Shown here: positions 45,601 to 60,600 of the stretch, piece after piece | Numbering within the stretch: the stretch's first letter is position 1 | How the letters are laid out: every line of letters starts with the position of its first letter | Assembly: GCA_036925085.1 (NCBI GenBank) | Contig: JAUPFP010000022.1 | Location: forward strand, 2,123,501-2,187,500 | Direction: 5' to 3' | DNA length: 64,000 nucleotides | From: Brachycybe producta | Taxonomy: Eukaryota > Arthropoda > Diplopoda > Playtdesmida > Andrognathidae | Position numbers and translations under genes: made by a program | The notes under the pieces: model-generated | The model's input: only the letters and a program-made list of their open reading frames with translations | What the model was told of the DNA's origin: nothing | The model's database searches: none

Positions 45601-48600
45601 TCGACGAGATAGCAAAACACAAAAACCTGTTGTGCATCGCTTCCGACAATGTCGCACCGTCCAATGGCGAAGCCGAATGATCGAGACAATCTCTCAACTG
45701 ATCAAGAACAAAATAAAAACGCATCAGAACGAAAAACGAGAACACGAAAAACGGCAGAACAAAGAGTGTGGAAACGTTACAAAGCTAGGTATCTGTACGA
45801 TGACCAAGAATTCGGCAGCATCTTTAACAAGTTGCCGTTCCTTTTGTAATCGTTCACCCTAAGTAATCAAATAAACTCATTAGTTTTTTGGTTTGTTTTG
45901 GTACGTCTTGAAATTCCCTCGTACGTTTGGATCTGAATGACGAACACCCGGTGAGTAGACATCGGGATTGAAACGGATGTCAAATTCGACTTCTTTCAGA
46001 GAGCCGACGGTCAGAGCTGCCTTTCGAACGATTTCTTTGGTGCTGTCTTCCACTGTCCAAATACAAAACTTGTTAAACAATCGTAAATTCAAAAAAGCTT
46101 AACGTGGCTCCACCTGCAATTTTTAATTCTATAACGAGAGCATAATATGATTTAAATAAAAAAAATCCAAACATTTTTATAAACTAGAATTGTAGCTGAA
46201 CGTTTCTTGTTTAAGCATTTTTGTAATATTATTCTTAAAAATAAACTTTTCATAGAAAATTCAACATATTAATTTTGCATTTTTTCTCATTTTATTTACA
46301 ATTTTTTTAGAAACTAGAAGAGTTATTGAATAACTTAATGGTACTTTAATGTTGACATATCTTTCAAAATAAACTTTTGATAGATAATTAAAAAATAAAC
46401 ATAAAAACACCCTAACATGAAAATAATACCCTTAAGTGACTAAGGACCTTCTAGTTTCTAAAACAATTTCAAGTTTGTCTTCAATTTGCACTTGAACGAC
46501 AGAATAACCAGAGTTCGAGAAATTTTTTTACACTCGATACACTGTAAAGTGAACTTTACTTTCAATGAGAAGTTTTATCGTTTTTCTCATTAAGATGAAA
46601 AGTTTATTTTGGAAAATATCATTCTGAAAATGCTTTCAGCACATTCAGCTACTATTCTAGTTTCTAATAAACTAAAAATTTCTTTTTTTAAAATAAGTTT
46701 CACATTACGCAACTGTAATCAAAAGTTTAGTTGCTTCAAAAATCGAGACCATTTTCATTTAAGAAAAACTCTCGATTTTTCTCTTTCAACTGAAGTTCTG
46801 CTTCACAGTTGAAATTTAAACACGATTGCATAAACGCACAGCTAGTTCTATCACCATCAGTAATGGACTCCACAATCTTTTTCGCTTTGTCCGTCTCTAT
46901 CGTACTCGACTCTCCAACTTTATCAGTTAGCGATAGTTTAGTCAAATCAGTGACAGAGTCTGATTCACAATGGCCGTTGCAGATCGCAGCAGTTGTCTTT
47001 TTGGTGTCTTCGTTGGAATCCGCTTCCTATAGTCACAAAACGTAACGCACAATATTAGAGACGATCAGAAAGATTTTCATCAACTGTCGGCTTGGTTCAT
47101 ACTTGGCTGCCACTAACATCCTTCGGTTGTTTAGCAATACCGAGACATTGCAATTGTGCAGCAGCAAACTTAATGAACAGCATGTACCGTGCTCTGTAAT
47201 AGCAGAAAAGGAAATATATTGAAATCAGTTACCAAGGTAGTTTTTAAAGTGTAAAACGCCTATCAAACTTTGATTATTCTGTCTTTCGGGAACAAAACGA
47301 AGAAAAGTGTTTTTGAAACTAGACGGGTAACTCAATTATTTATTGCTATTTTCATGCTGATATCTTTTAAAATAAGCTTTTATGGCAGTTCGAAAACGTT
47401 CCAACTTTATGCAAGACTATATTTTTTAGATTTTTGTCTATAAAAAGTTTATTTTAAAAGATTATCAAACATGAAAATATTCTTAAGTAATTCAGCTACC
47501 CTTCTAGTCACTAAAAAAATGAACTTCTTCATAATTTAGCTCCTGAAACGCAGAAATTAACCTAAGTTCAAAAATCAGCTGTTCATAAACCAACTTAATT
47601 TGAAATTTGAATTTATAAAATTAATATTTTTCAGAAGTTTTTAAAGACTTTCCAATTTTTTACATTTTTTTCTTTTACTTGGTTTAATTTTTTAAAATTT
47701 CCGGACTTTTTATAGCGTAACATTACGTCACAAAAGTAACTAACATATCTCGATGAATAAGAACCATTCTTACTCAATAAAAGCATCGACTAGTTCCTGT
47801 CGCAAACAACACAACTTGTGTTTATGTTCGATGGGAAAACCGAACACTTTAGTTTTCTCACTGATTTGTTCACCATCGTCAACTGCAACAAACAAAAAAG
47901 AAAAACATACTCGACACAAAACTCAAGTCACGATTGTCACATAACAAAATTAGAAACACACGCTTTAGAAAATTGACATCAGGTGGAAACGTTCTTAGTA
48001 GATCGAGGATGTAATGTCTGCCGTCGTTGCCAATTATACCCTATAACAAACGCAACGAAAACACATCAGAACCTTATATAAAGCTGGTCTCGACAAGAAG
48101 AAATTTGTAGGTTATTTTAAATTATAATTTTCTTTCAAAAAAAGCTGTTTAAGTCAGTTTGAAAATGAACACCACTTTAAGCAGAAGTTGTTATTTTTTT
48201 TTAAATTCATGTCTTATAAAAAGTTTATTTTGAAAGATAACAACATGAAAATACTAATTAAGTTAATTAGCAAAACCCTTCTAGTTTGAAACACAGTCTT
48301 AATTTCTCTGAAGTTGTTGCTTTTCTTAAATGCAGAATTAACCAGAATTTGAAATTATCTGTTCATAAAACAGCATAAAAGACAAACAAATTCTTGCCTT
48401 GCACTCAACCGAAGAACACAATTCGATCTCCTCGTCTTTATCATTGATTGCTCTAAGAAAACACAATTGAAATTTAATCGTAAAACATTCATAAAAAAAA
48501 TAAAAGATCTTCAGCTGTCATTCGTCTCACTTGTGAGGTAAAATCTTTAGTTGAACACCAGCCTTTCCGAGCTACAACATAAACGAATAAATACTTTGAA

Positions 48601-51600
48601 GACAGTTTTCGCAAAACAAAGACCAAAAATGTATCAAAACAAACCAATTCCAAGTATTTTTCATGAGTGACAATAGTTTTGCCGAAGTCGATCGAGCCGT
48701 AAACGACAGATTGTTCTTGTTCTCGTTCCAGAATACCTGAAAAATTAAAAACCTCAAAGTTAAAAAAAAATATCGTTAACGAATAAAAACGATGATTCTA
48801 ACCCGGAATTATCGATTGAGCTGTGACACGATAACCACGATAGTCGATGACAACTGTTCCGAGAGTATAAAGACCTTCTAAGTCAACGGCACTGTAAACT
48901 CTTACACCTTGTAAATCATTACGCTATAAATCACAAAGTGAAAATCATTTCTTTTTTATTTTTAAAATCTTAAGAAAAGTTTGTAAAAAAAAGCGATCCA
49001 ATGTCGTTACTAACAGGTGCTGCGAAAGCGGCTGCATCTCCACCGAGTTCCTTGTAATGATTACGAACATCGAACCCCAAACTAAAGAAGATGTTATTCC
49101 AAATAAACATCTGCATTCTAAAAAGAAAGACAAGACAAGACAACAATTAAAACACAATCGACAAAAAGAAAAAGAAGAAAGATATTTTTACTTTGCTTCT
49201 TCGCCAGGGTTGATCGCCATCACGTTACCATCGATGACAGCCATCGCTCCTCTGGTTGCGGCCGAAACGAAATCGCTGTGAACTTTAAAGATGGCTCGCT
49301 CTCTAAGAAGACGTTCGGGCAGTGCTTTGCGTGGAAGTTCTCGAGTCGTTTGCAATTCCTCATTCCAATCTCTAGTTTGGCCCGGAATGTGTTCTTCGTA
49401 ACCGAGTTTCGAAGAAAACGCTGAAAAAATTTAATTTTAAACACGTTTAGTAACTTCCGACAAACATCTTCGCAAATGACGACCGACCATCTTCGGAACG
49501 AATCGCGTCGATGCTATGTTCTGTCTGAGGCGCAGTCCAAGTGTAGACTTGATATGGTGTCGCGACACGTTCGAACGGATGCCTCTGTGTTCTGAAGTAA
49601 AAACCAGATATTCTCTCATCCGATTTCATCAATGAATCATCAATAAGGCAAAAAAAGAATTGCGCATTTAGCAATCAAAGAGGCTTGTTAGAGGCTAGCC
49701 TCTTTGATTGGAAAACACGCTTAATCTTTTCGCCGAGTTTATCATCAACAAGTGATGCTTAATCTTTACCGTTTCTTTTGCATCTGTGCAAAGTTACGCT
49801 TGAATCCAGGACTAATCTGACTGAGAAGATCGACTAATGAATGGGAAAGATGATTTGGAACTGACGGTGTCGGATTAAATTCATCGTCGGTCGATCTGTA
49901 ACAAAACGTTTCGTTTACATTTCTTTTTTTTTTTACAGTTCATCTCGCCTGTGAACGTCTTTAAAAAAATACCACATACTGGTTGACGTAGAATCCCTTT
50001 GCCGAAGCCGTGACTTGCAACCGTTTATCTTCGAGAGTCACGATCGACAGATACAAAAGATCTCCGTGCATTTTACGAATACCCGGAGGTGGATTCCAAC
50101 CGTTCGTCGTCAGAACTCTGACACATTGCGGACCCTGTTCGAAAAACACAAACAAAAAGATTCTCGGTTAAGTTCATGACTTACGAAACGGATTTCATTT
50201 CGACTTCAAACCTTTTGATCTTTGCTCTGTGGCTGAAGAGGAAGCAGAAAACGATCATTCGTATTTGGCATGATGAAGTCCGGAGGAGTACAATCGATCT
50301 GTTCTGGTCGAGACTTCTTTTTCTCTGAAATGAAAACACGAAAAAAAAAATCATAAAGAAAATGACTGATAATTAAACAAGAGGTTACACAAAATGACAC
50401 CTCACCGAGTATATCACCTTGAGTGACCGTGTTTAGGAACGATAGAGAACTGCATTCGACACCGTTGTACGCATCGTTCGGATCTAACGATTTTAACAGG
50501 TCTCGCACGTGTCGTACGTGAATACGAGCCTCTCTTATAGTGTAAGGTTCTGAAATGAAAGTTTATTTTAAGGCGTTTTATTTTCAAACTCCTAATAATT
50601 CTGTCTTACAGAAGAACAAAAAAAAAGTGGTTTAGAAGCTAGATGAGTAGCTCAAATCACTTAAGGATATTTCTTTTGTTATAAAGGCCAATCAACATCA
50701 CGCTGACACAACACGAACAAAACAGAAACTCAGTTTTTTGAGACAAATTGGCGACAAATCTAAAACATTTCTGAGACTTTTGTGTTGTCTGCGATTTCCC
50801 AAACTATTCCATATCCAGGCTCATTAAGTCGGTAAACATCAAAACGTTTGTGTTTTGTCTCGATATTATTCAACATTTTGTCAACTCTTTGTCTGTGTAG
50901 TGTGGAGACAGTTAATATTAAAACAACAACAAAACAGTTGCATAGTTTAACATAGGATAGTTATAGAAACAAAAAACAAAAGCCAATTTGTGTTCTGACA
51001 CAACGTTGTTATAGTTTTGTCTTGAGTACTGCTGACAGTTGTTTCAGTTTTGTTTCGTTTTCAAAATCTGCTTATTTCTGGCATTTTTGTCTCAAACTCG
51101 TGTTGCACTTGAATCGCCTTTTTTTCTTTCGGGATTCAGGGGCTTCGGGGGCCTGTTTTACTAACTTGTGATCATTTCAGTCCTTTTAAGTGCGTTTCCA
51201 TTTCGGCTGTTTTTTAAAACAAATTTTGTATCTAATTTTCTCGAGTTTTCAACTTTTTAACTTTACTGTGTTTTGTTCAGCCGGAATCAGCCCTACCAAG
51301 ACAGTTTCTGGAATTTCAGGTACTTTTCAGAACATTTTCGACTATCGGCCGTTTTTTTATAAATTGGAAGAATTTTGTTTTTTCCACCAATTTTTTTTTG
51401 TGTGTATTTTCTTCGAGCCTATTTCGAGTTTTATCAAGAAATTTAAACACTTTCCAGTTGTCAACAACTTAATCAATCCGTTTTACCTTCCACCACTTTT
51501 ATAACGGACCCTTCTTTCAACCCTTCGACATTCTTGAGCTCTGCGAAGTTGTCCAACGTTGTTCCGTCCAACTGAAGCGAGAAACAAGTCCTGTGACACG

Positions 51601-54600
51601 TATCTTCACGATCCAAAAGTAACTGATGAATCTCCTGAACAAGTTCCATGCAGTTAACCTACGAAAAGAGTAACAAAAAAAAAAAAATTAAGATTCTGAA
51701 CATAAAAGAAACTTACGAATAACAAAAACCAACTTGGATCTCGAACGGTTCGACTCCCGGAGGAACGATCTTGATCGTAAACCCAGCATCGTGTACAAAG
51801 AGAACGTCACGATCCTTGAGTTCATCGTCTCCATCTTTAGAATCTCCTTTAACGGAAGAAGCCACATCATCGTTAGATGGTTCTTTATCACCATTCGAGA
51901 ACGGTTCCGACGATGATGTTTCGGAATTTCCGTTCACGATGACTCCATTATTGTGGCCATTGACGACTGGAGACTGTTTGATCTTTGTCTTTTTCTTGGT
52001 TCCGTTCTCGGTGTCATCGGACTCTGATCCAACAATATTCGAAACTTAAGTAAAACAAAAAAACAAAAAACGATAATATAAGTTTTGTTTTCAAGTTCGA
52101 TGAGGGTAATTTAATAACTCTTTATTTATCATTTCAGAGCGCAGAAGATCAAAAATAACAACAACTTCAAACAACACTTTGGACTTTTTTCTTAAACAAA
52201 GTCTCGTGTTGTGAAAATGAGAATTAAGTTACGAAAAAAAAAAGTGTCTACAGTCGAGTTTTACCATCAAAACGTAAACATGGGTTCAGAAAATTGGTTA
52301 CAAAAGTCTTAAGATGAAATTGAAAGTTTATTCAAAACTAGAATAGTAAACAGATGGACTAAAAGTATTTTCATCGAGATATCTTTCAAAATAGACTTTT
52401 TATACAAGTTCGAAAAAGTTAAAAAAAAAATCGTTTTAAGATCAAACTTTTTCTGAAAAAAGTGTATTTTGAAAGATATCAAATTAGCTGATTCAACTAA
52501 GCCTACTATTCTAATTTTCTATCAATTTATTTTCAAAGTTTTCTTTAAAATGTTTAACAATCAGTTGATTTTCGAACTGTGATTACTCTGCGTTTCAGAA
52601 GCAACTAAAGAAAACTTGAAAAAGTCTATTAGAAACTAGAACGGTAATAAGTGATTTCACTTATTAGTAATTTTCATGTTGTTATCTTTCAAAATAAACT
52701 TTTTATACAAGTTCGAAAAAGTTCAAACACAGCTTTTTTATAAAAATAAAAAAGTGTATTTTGAATGATAGCATCATTAAAAATTTAAAATACTTTTAGC
52801 AGATTCGTCTACTAATTCTAATTTCTAACAATTTCTTTTCAAAGTTTTCTTTAAAATGTTTTACGCTCAGTTAATTTTAACGTTGATATCTTTCAAAATC
52901 AAACATTTTATAACAATATATATTAACTATTATAAAAAGCTGGGTCATTCTCAAACTGACGTAAAAAGCTTATTTTAAAAGATATCAATATGAAAATACC
53001 CTTGACTAATTGTGATATTCCCTTCTAGTTTCTAAAAATACTTTCAACTTTCACCTGAATTTACTCCTGAATAACAAAATTAAAACAGTTTACACTTTAA
53101 TAAAAATAATTAAAATGTGAAATTAACTTAAAATCCAAAGAAATTAACTTAAAATCTAAAAAGTTAATTTTTGAAGATTTAATCATTAAGGGCCTTTTCA
53201 CACAAACCACTTTTGGTAGTCAAGTTTGCATGATTACTCGAGTCAAGGGTTTTTTTTTTGTAGTTCTTTCAACAACACAAGGACCACTTTCCAACCACCG
53301 CACACTCGGACTCGAGTGGTCAGTTAGGGCGCATTCACACTAGGCTGGTTTCAGCCCTCTAGCAGCATAGTGTGAACTGCTACCAAAAGCTGCTTTCTCC
53401 AGAAGGCTAGTGATTTTAACAGCGGCTGGTGAAGTTGAACTTGTCCAACTTTAGCAGCTACCAGCTGGTCATGTGACTCCCCCCTTCCTACTGGTACCAA
53501 TGTGCTACCAGCCAGTGTCGCTGGTAGTGGCACTAGTTTGAAACTCCACTGCGTGGGTTGGTTGTTTGTTAGAGTTTGTGTTTTTGCAAGACGGTGATTG
53601 GATGACTTGCACTGCTAATACCAGCAATGACAGGACAAGTGTGAACCCAAAGCAGCTAGCTGCTGCTTGCTGTTGCTGCTAATAGCCAACAGCTTGTAAA
53701 CCAGCCTAGTGTGGATGTGCCTTTAGGGCGACAAGCCGACAGCCATTTTATAGTTAAAAATGGACGACTAAAAGTGGTTCATGTGAAAAAAGGTTTCTAG
53801 TATTATTAACAATGATTGTAGCAAACTATGAATAACTTTTTGAGAAAGTTTTATGAAAAATCTTGAAAAAAATACCACAATGGTCAATGATCATCTTATT
53901 TATGTTTGTTGGAATTTGTCTATTCTAGTCTTAATAATAATTGTTGTGTTTGGCATTCAATGTGAGTACCAAACACTTGGCACTAAAACCCAGTTTTATC
54001 AAGCATATAGAATGCAATTTCAAATTTCAGTTGTTGTTTTTTTGTTTTCCTAACAAGTTACCCACCATTATCAAATAATAATAAGAACCGGTCTTGATGA
54101 AATATAAAAGTGCATAATATAATAGAAGAAGAAAAAATATCTCTTCAGATGTCAACCATGAAAATGCGATACAAAATCTTGAACAAATAAGAAATGTTTA
54201 TTCAAAGAAGGAGGAGAAACAAAAAAAAATTCCTAAATTAAAACTCGTTACTAGAAAGAATCAATGATGACTTTTCAATTTTACTAACTGCAGTTAACAT
54301 TTGTAGAGGAAACAAGATATTAAGGTCGTCTTCTTAATGATTGCTAAGTCAAAGGTAGCGCTAAACTCATGAACATTTCATAGAATATTTCATGTAAATG
54401 TTGATGAGTTAAGCACTTACTTTGACTTAGCAATCATTAAAGAATACGATCCTAAATCCAGTATGTGGCAACCTAAGTGAAAACTTTGTGTTTGGAGGTT
54501 TATATTCTTAATTATCTTTAAGTCAAAGCTGTTGCTAAACTTATAAAGTTTAACATAAGACACCCTATATATCAAAAGTTCATGAGTGTTAGCACTACCT

Positions 54601-57600
54601 TTGACTTAACAATGATTAAAGAATACAATACGACCCTTAGAGAACTTTAGGAAGTTCAGAACTTCAGAGACTTGTGCCAAACCTTGTGACAAGAATGTCT
54701 TCTAAAAATCACTTTTCCCATTGAGTGAAAAACAAGCAAAGGTGGGAGAGGTTGAAAGAAGAGTGGGTGATTTTGGTGGTGGTGCTCAATGGAGTGAATG
54801 TCATAAAAAAGTTTCTTTATAAAAATAGCTTCCTTTTTTTTCATTCAAGGAGAACAGACATTTTTTTTTTCTATAAATATGACAACAACAACAACAACAA
54901 CTTCCTATTCTCCAAAGGAAATGTCTCCTTTGTCATCTATGTGGTATTTGTGTCTATGTCTGTATTTGATTTAAAAGACTTATTAAAACAGCTGACTTTC
55001 TTTTTAAGTACAAAACGTCTCTAGACGACTCCCCATTATTCTATTGTTTCAACATATTTGAAAAGTGTTAGAAACTAGAATAGTAGATGAATTACTTAGG
55101 AATAATGAATTTTTTTTTGTTTGTTTCAGGAACATGCACCTGGGGGGGAGGGGGTTAACCAGTGGTTAACTTAATCCAGTAGTTAAACAGGCAATTAGAA
55201 AACGAGATGAACAGAAGTTGGCTCCGCCCTTTTTATGGACGAACGCAACTTCTAATTGGTTGGTTATGTAGTCTGACGTCACATGCTTCGTCCTTTTCAA
55301 CGTCGAACCACACAACAAACCAATTAGAAGTTGCCGTTCGTCATGAAAAGGGTGGATCCCCAACTTCTGTTCATCCCGTTTTCTAATTGCCTGTGTAATT
55401 CCCAACCTACTAAATGTAAAAAAAACGACAATTCGCTTTAGAAATATCAAACAAACAAAATAAATGATTACATTATTCTCTGTTTTTCAGGATAAACTAG
55501 AAAGTGTTTTAGAAACTAGAAGGGTAGTTCAATTGGCGGTATCCTTTTCGGTCGAAATTATTTCGGTCGACAAGCCTCAGAGATTGGATTGGAGGCTAAC
55601 AGTGACGTCAATAAAAAGTAAAAGGGAGCGGTAAATGAAAGAGCTACCAACCTAAACCTAACCCCTATTCTAACCAAACCAAACCGAACCGAACTATTTC
55701 GCTCCTCACCGCTCCCTATTACTTTTTATTGACGTCACTGTTAGCCTCCAATCCAATCCATGAGGCTTGTCGACCGAAAAGGAACACACCGCTCAATTAA
55801 GGGTATTTTTTTTTCTTGTTATAAAGGCCAATCCACATCAAGCTGATAAAACACAATATAAAGATATTGGTCCTAGAAGTTTAAAAACTTTTAGAAAACA
55901 AAATTTATTTATAACTAAAAAAAAAATGCTCAAAAAATGAAAAACGGCCAAAAAAATGGCGAAATCATAAAATACTTTTTTCTTTTTTTTTTTAAAAAAA
56001 AAACCCTAAAATGGCAAGGAGAGCTTCAAAGTTCAAAACTGGCCCTCAAGACTACAAAATCTTTTTTTTTTTCCATACTTCCATAACTTCAACAAAATTT
56101 ATAAGTCGAAAAATGCTATAAAAAATCAAGAACGGCCATAAAATACGGATAAATTACTAAATCCTCAAAAAAAGTTTTCCATCTTGAAATGAGAAAAAAC
56201 AAAGGAGCACTTGAACTTGAGTTTTTTAAAATCTAAGATCTTTTTCTTAAATATCTACAATCTCCAAACTAAAATAAAATAACCTTTAGTCCCACACAGT
56301 TTATATCAATCAGTGAATTTGATAAGTGGGGGGAGGAGAAATTGAGGTTTGGCCCCCTCAAACAGGGTGCTTTTTTTGTGAAGGGAAGTAGAAGACAGGC
56401 AAGTGTGCCCAGCCGTAAAATTTTGTTGGCTCCGCCCTTTTATGAGCGTCATCTATTTCTAATTGGTTTGTTACTTGGTCTAATGCCACATGCCCCGCCC
56501 TTTTCAATTTCTAATTGGTTCATATTTCGTCTGACGCTCATAAAAGGCTGTGGTGCTAACAAAATTTTACTGTTGAGCAGTGTTGAGCACACTTGGCCTG
56601 TAATAAGAAGGGGGGAGGGGTTTAAATTCATAAAAAAAGTCCCTTCAAAGACAACAATGAGGTTGTACTTTTTCTTATTCTTTATGTGGCAGAAGGCCAA
56701 CAATATTAATATATTTTTATAACTTTTTATAATATAATAAAATGAGAAAATACGTATTTCTCTCTCACACAAACATAAAGGTAAAGGGTCCATAGGGGGT
56801 CCTTTTCCCTGTGTCTGTCTGTCTTTTTATATATATTTCACTTTTTATACCTTTGTCAATTAAATATAGTGAAGATACCTTAAAGGAGGGGTAAAAATAA
56901 GCCTGCCTGAAACCTAGTCTCCAATGAGACGCTCCTTTTTTTTTCCTTCCCTAATTCAGGAAGTAATTATGATTAATAAATTATAAAACGAGGCTCATTC
57001 AGAAAGTCCTTTCAACATCATTGCATCAGTTTTGTCATCTTTTGTCTATTGCTGTCTTTTGGAAGCAAATTTAGGAGAAACTTGAAAGTGATTAATACCT
57101 AGTACACACACCTGATAATTTAAATCCATTTAAATAATAAACGTGTTCTACAGAGCCCTGTGAAGGACAAACAAACAATATATCGTCGAATTCAATTTAT
57201 TCAGTTAATAATCTGAAAATATTGAGTTAAGACTTAAATATAAAATATATAAACGATTGACAAAATATTGATTTAGTATTTCAATTTAAAATATTAATAA
57301 TTGAAGTCAATTTTTATTTGGTTCATGTCCTTAACCGGATTCCGTATAATTCACCTTGTTTAGGTGAATTATACGGAATCCATTTGAATTCATTAAACTG
57401 TGTGTACAAGGTAGAGACCTACATTGAGTAAAGATTTGAAGCCCAGCCCAGCCCAGCTCAGCCCATGAGACTTTATGCTGGGCCCAGCCCACCAGGCCCA
57501 CGAAGCCCATGGGCCTTTAATATAAAAATGCCGGCCCAGGCCCATGGGCTTTATGTATCTAGTACAAGGTATTAGAAACTAGAAGGATAGTCTAATCATT

Positions 57601-60600
57601 TAAGGGTATTTTCATGTTGATATCTTTTAAAATAAACTTTTTATGCCGAACTTTTAAGCATTTTATATTTATATTACAAAGTTTATTTTGAAATAAATCA
57701 ACATGAAAATACTCAGACGTAATTTGAGCTACCCTTCTAGTTTCTAAAACACTTTCAATTTTTCTTTACTTCTAACACGCAAAACATCAATTTCGACAAA
57801 TAAAAAAGGAAGTCTATTTGGTTGAATCTGCCCCCTTTAATTATACTTTCCCCTCTTGCCTTCGAAATTGTCCAAATGTGGGTTAACAACCGTCTTCCTA
57901 CATTGTAAACTTTGAACTCTTCTCATTGCAAAAAAAAAAAAAGTTGGTTGTGATGCAAAAACTTTAACGGTTTTTTTTTAAATGTTACGCAGGAAGAAAA
58001 AAAAAAGTTAGAAAATGATAATAACTTTATTGTCAAACAACTTATATGACAAAATTCCAATATTTAATTGAAACTAGAAGAGTAAAGTAATAAACTAAGT
58101 TGTGCAGAGATGATTTTCATGATGATATTTTTCAAAATCTTTATGGCAATTTAAAGATTTTTCAACTTTAGTTGGTCAAAAAGAGTCTAAAAACCTGCCT
58201 TTTATAAAGTTTATTATCAAAGATATCATGAAAATTATCAATCTGTAATTACGTTTACCCTTCTAGTCAATATTAAATATATCTTGAAAATCGTCCACAA
58301 GTTCAGGCTCTAAGCCAATTTAAATAAATTCGTTGAAAATGTCTCTTGTACAATTACAAATATGCAAACGTACAAGAAAATTCGACAAAAACACAAAATA
58401 ACGCATTCAAAAGTTAGGAATTTACATGGAGGTCTATGGGATATTTTTTAATTAAAAAAAGGGTGGTTCGGGGCATGCGTAGTTCCTAACCTAAAACCAT
58501 ATTACATGATGTTACCCTATGACAGGCACAGGCATTTTGAAATCGTGACAAACGGAAGTTGGCTCCGCACTTTTTATGACGACCGGCAACTTCTAATTGG
58601 TTGGTTATGTAGTATGACGTCACATACTCCACCGTTTTTCAACGTCGAACCACACAAGAAAAAAATTAGAAGTTGCCGGTCGTCATAAAAAGGGCGAAGC
58701 CAACTTCTGTTTGTCCCGATTTCTAAATGCCTGTGTCTGTGTGGGGAGGGAGGAGAGACAGGCAATTAGAAATCGTGACAAACAGAAGTTGGCTCCGCCC
58801 TTATTATGACGACCGGCAACTTCTAATTGGTTGGTTATGTAGTCTGACGTCACATACTCCACCGTTTTTCAACGTCGAACCACACAAGAAACCAATTAGA
58901 AGTTGCCGGTCGTCATAAAAAGGGCGAAGCCAACTTCTGTTTGTCCCGATTTCTAATTGCCTGTATGACAGACTGGAGGGCTGTGCCCCTCCAGAGAACC
59001 CTGCAACCCCCTACCCCTCCTCACCCATATGGACAAAAGAAAAAAAACCCATTCAAATAGGCCTACACCATAGACTTCCATGAAAATTCTAACTTTCACA
59101 CGCGTTTTTGATGTTTCTGCCAAACAAAAATTTGAATATTTTTTACCTCAGGTCAAGAAGACCTTTTCCAATGAGTTAATAGATATTATATTTAATTAGC
59201 GAGGGGCCGCGGATGGAGGAACAAGGGGGCCCCCACTTAGAAAAGTCAAAAACTATCATTGTTGCATTTTTCTTTAGTGCCGTTGTGTAAATACATCGTA
59301 AAAAAAAAAAATAAAACAATTAAAATGCAATCCTTTTGAAATTTTAAAAATTATTGCATGATGCAAATAAATAATAGAAACATAAAACGGCTTTCTGCAA
59401 AAAAAAAAAAAACAAGGTTCTTAACCTCCCTAATCCTCGTGTGTTTCTAATAGAAAATAAATTACCAATATTCATTGTAATAATGAATAATTAATAATAT
59501 AATGAATTGATGACGTCATATGCATATGAAAAACAATCATTTTTTTCATATATTCTATATTTAGTTAACCTTTTATTTGCTTTGAGGAGTGAAGAATTTG
59601 AAGATAGTCTTCTCTGAAAAAAGCGAGGGAGAAAAAAAAAACACCGAACTCACAATTCTTTTACCCCTCAAAAGCTCTACCCTCAATTCCTTTAGCCTCC
59701 AATTCAAGTCATCTGAAACTAATTGACATATTTTCTAGAAAATTTCCATACAAAAAAGGGACTAAATAATATTTGCAGATGTCAGTATAAGCTCTCTTAG
59801 AGATTTCTAAGAGTCTCTTAAACATATTTTCTGGATTCTTTTCCCAAATTTTGAGGTTCAAAGACCTACAACTTTAGAAACATCCTCGAGAAAATTTCTC
59901 CTTATTGCTCCCTCCAGTTCCCTTCTGAGGCCCTTTTCCCTTTATATTTTATAGAATTATTTGTCCCATTTTTGGGTTATATTTTTCTTTGTTTGAAACT
60001 TTTACCCAAAAGGTCCTGGGCCCTTTCCAGTTTGCATTGATCTTTTGAGGTTTCTTAAGCCTCATTCTTTGGGCCATTTCCCGCATCTAAGACTCTAAAG
60101 TAGTGTTCTGCACCATTTCCTTCATATATTTGGGAGTTCTAACCCACATTCCTCTTGATTTCATCTCCCTAAATTCTCATAAGTCTACCCCTCTTCCAGT
60201 TTCTCCTCAACAAATTCAACTTGAACATCTGAGAGAGAAAAAAAAAACTCATAAAAACATGTCTAATGTGCAGTTTTTATTGCATTAATTAGCCTCTTGG
60301 AATGTAAATTGCACCATAACATTTTCAACAGCAGAAAAATAATTACAAATTCTGCGCTTTGTGATGTGATTCACACATGGTGCAGTTCGTTCTAAACGAT
60401 ATTTTGCAACAGTGTATCAAACTTTCAAAGAATTGCATCGAAATTGCATCTCATAAAGCTTGTTTTGACTAGTGTCCATCTGAAAAACAGGGGGCCACAA
60501 ATGGGCACGGGCCCCAACCTCATTTTTTTACGCGCGCGCTCAATTTCATTAACAGATGACGCAATCTCCCCACTGTGCAAAGGTTAGATGCGAACACGCT

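Noticed and set aside
52252-52267. Tiny first CLUH exon (MVKLD, donor GTAGAC)
   Set aside because: Phase fits, but the donor is weak and the 61.2-kb exon has a better donor and promoter context. Kept only as an alternative.
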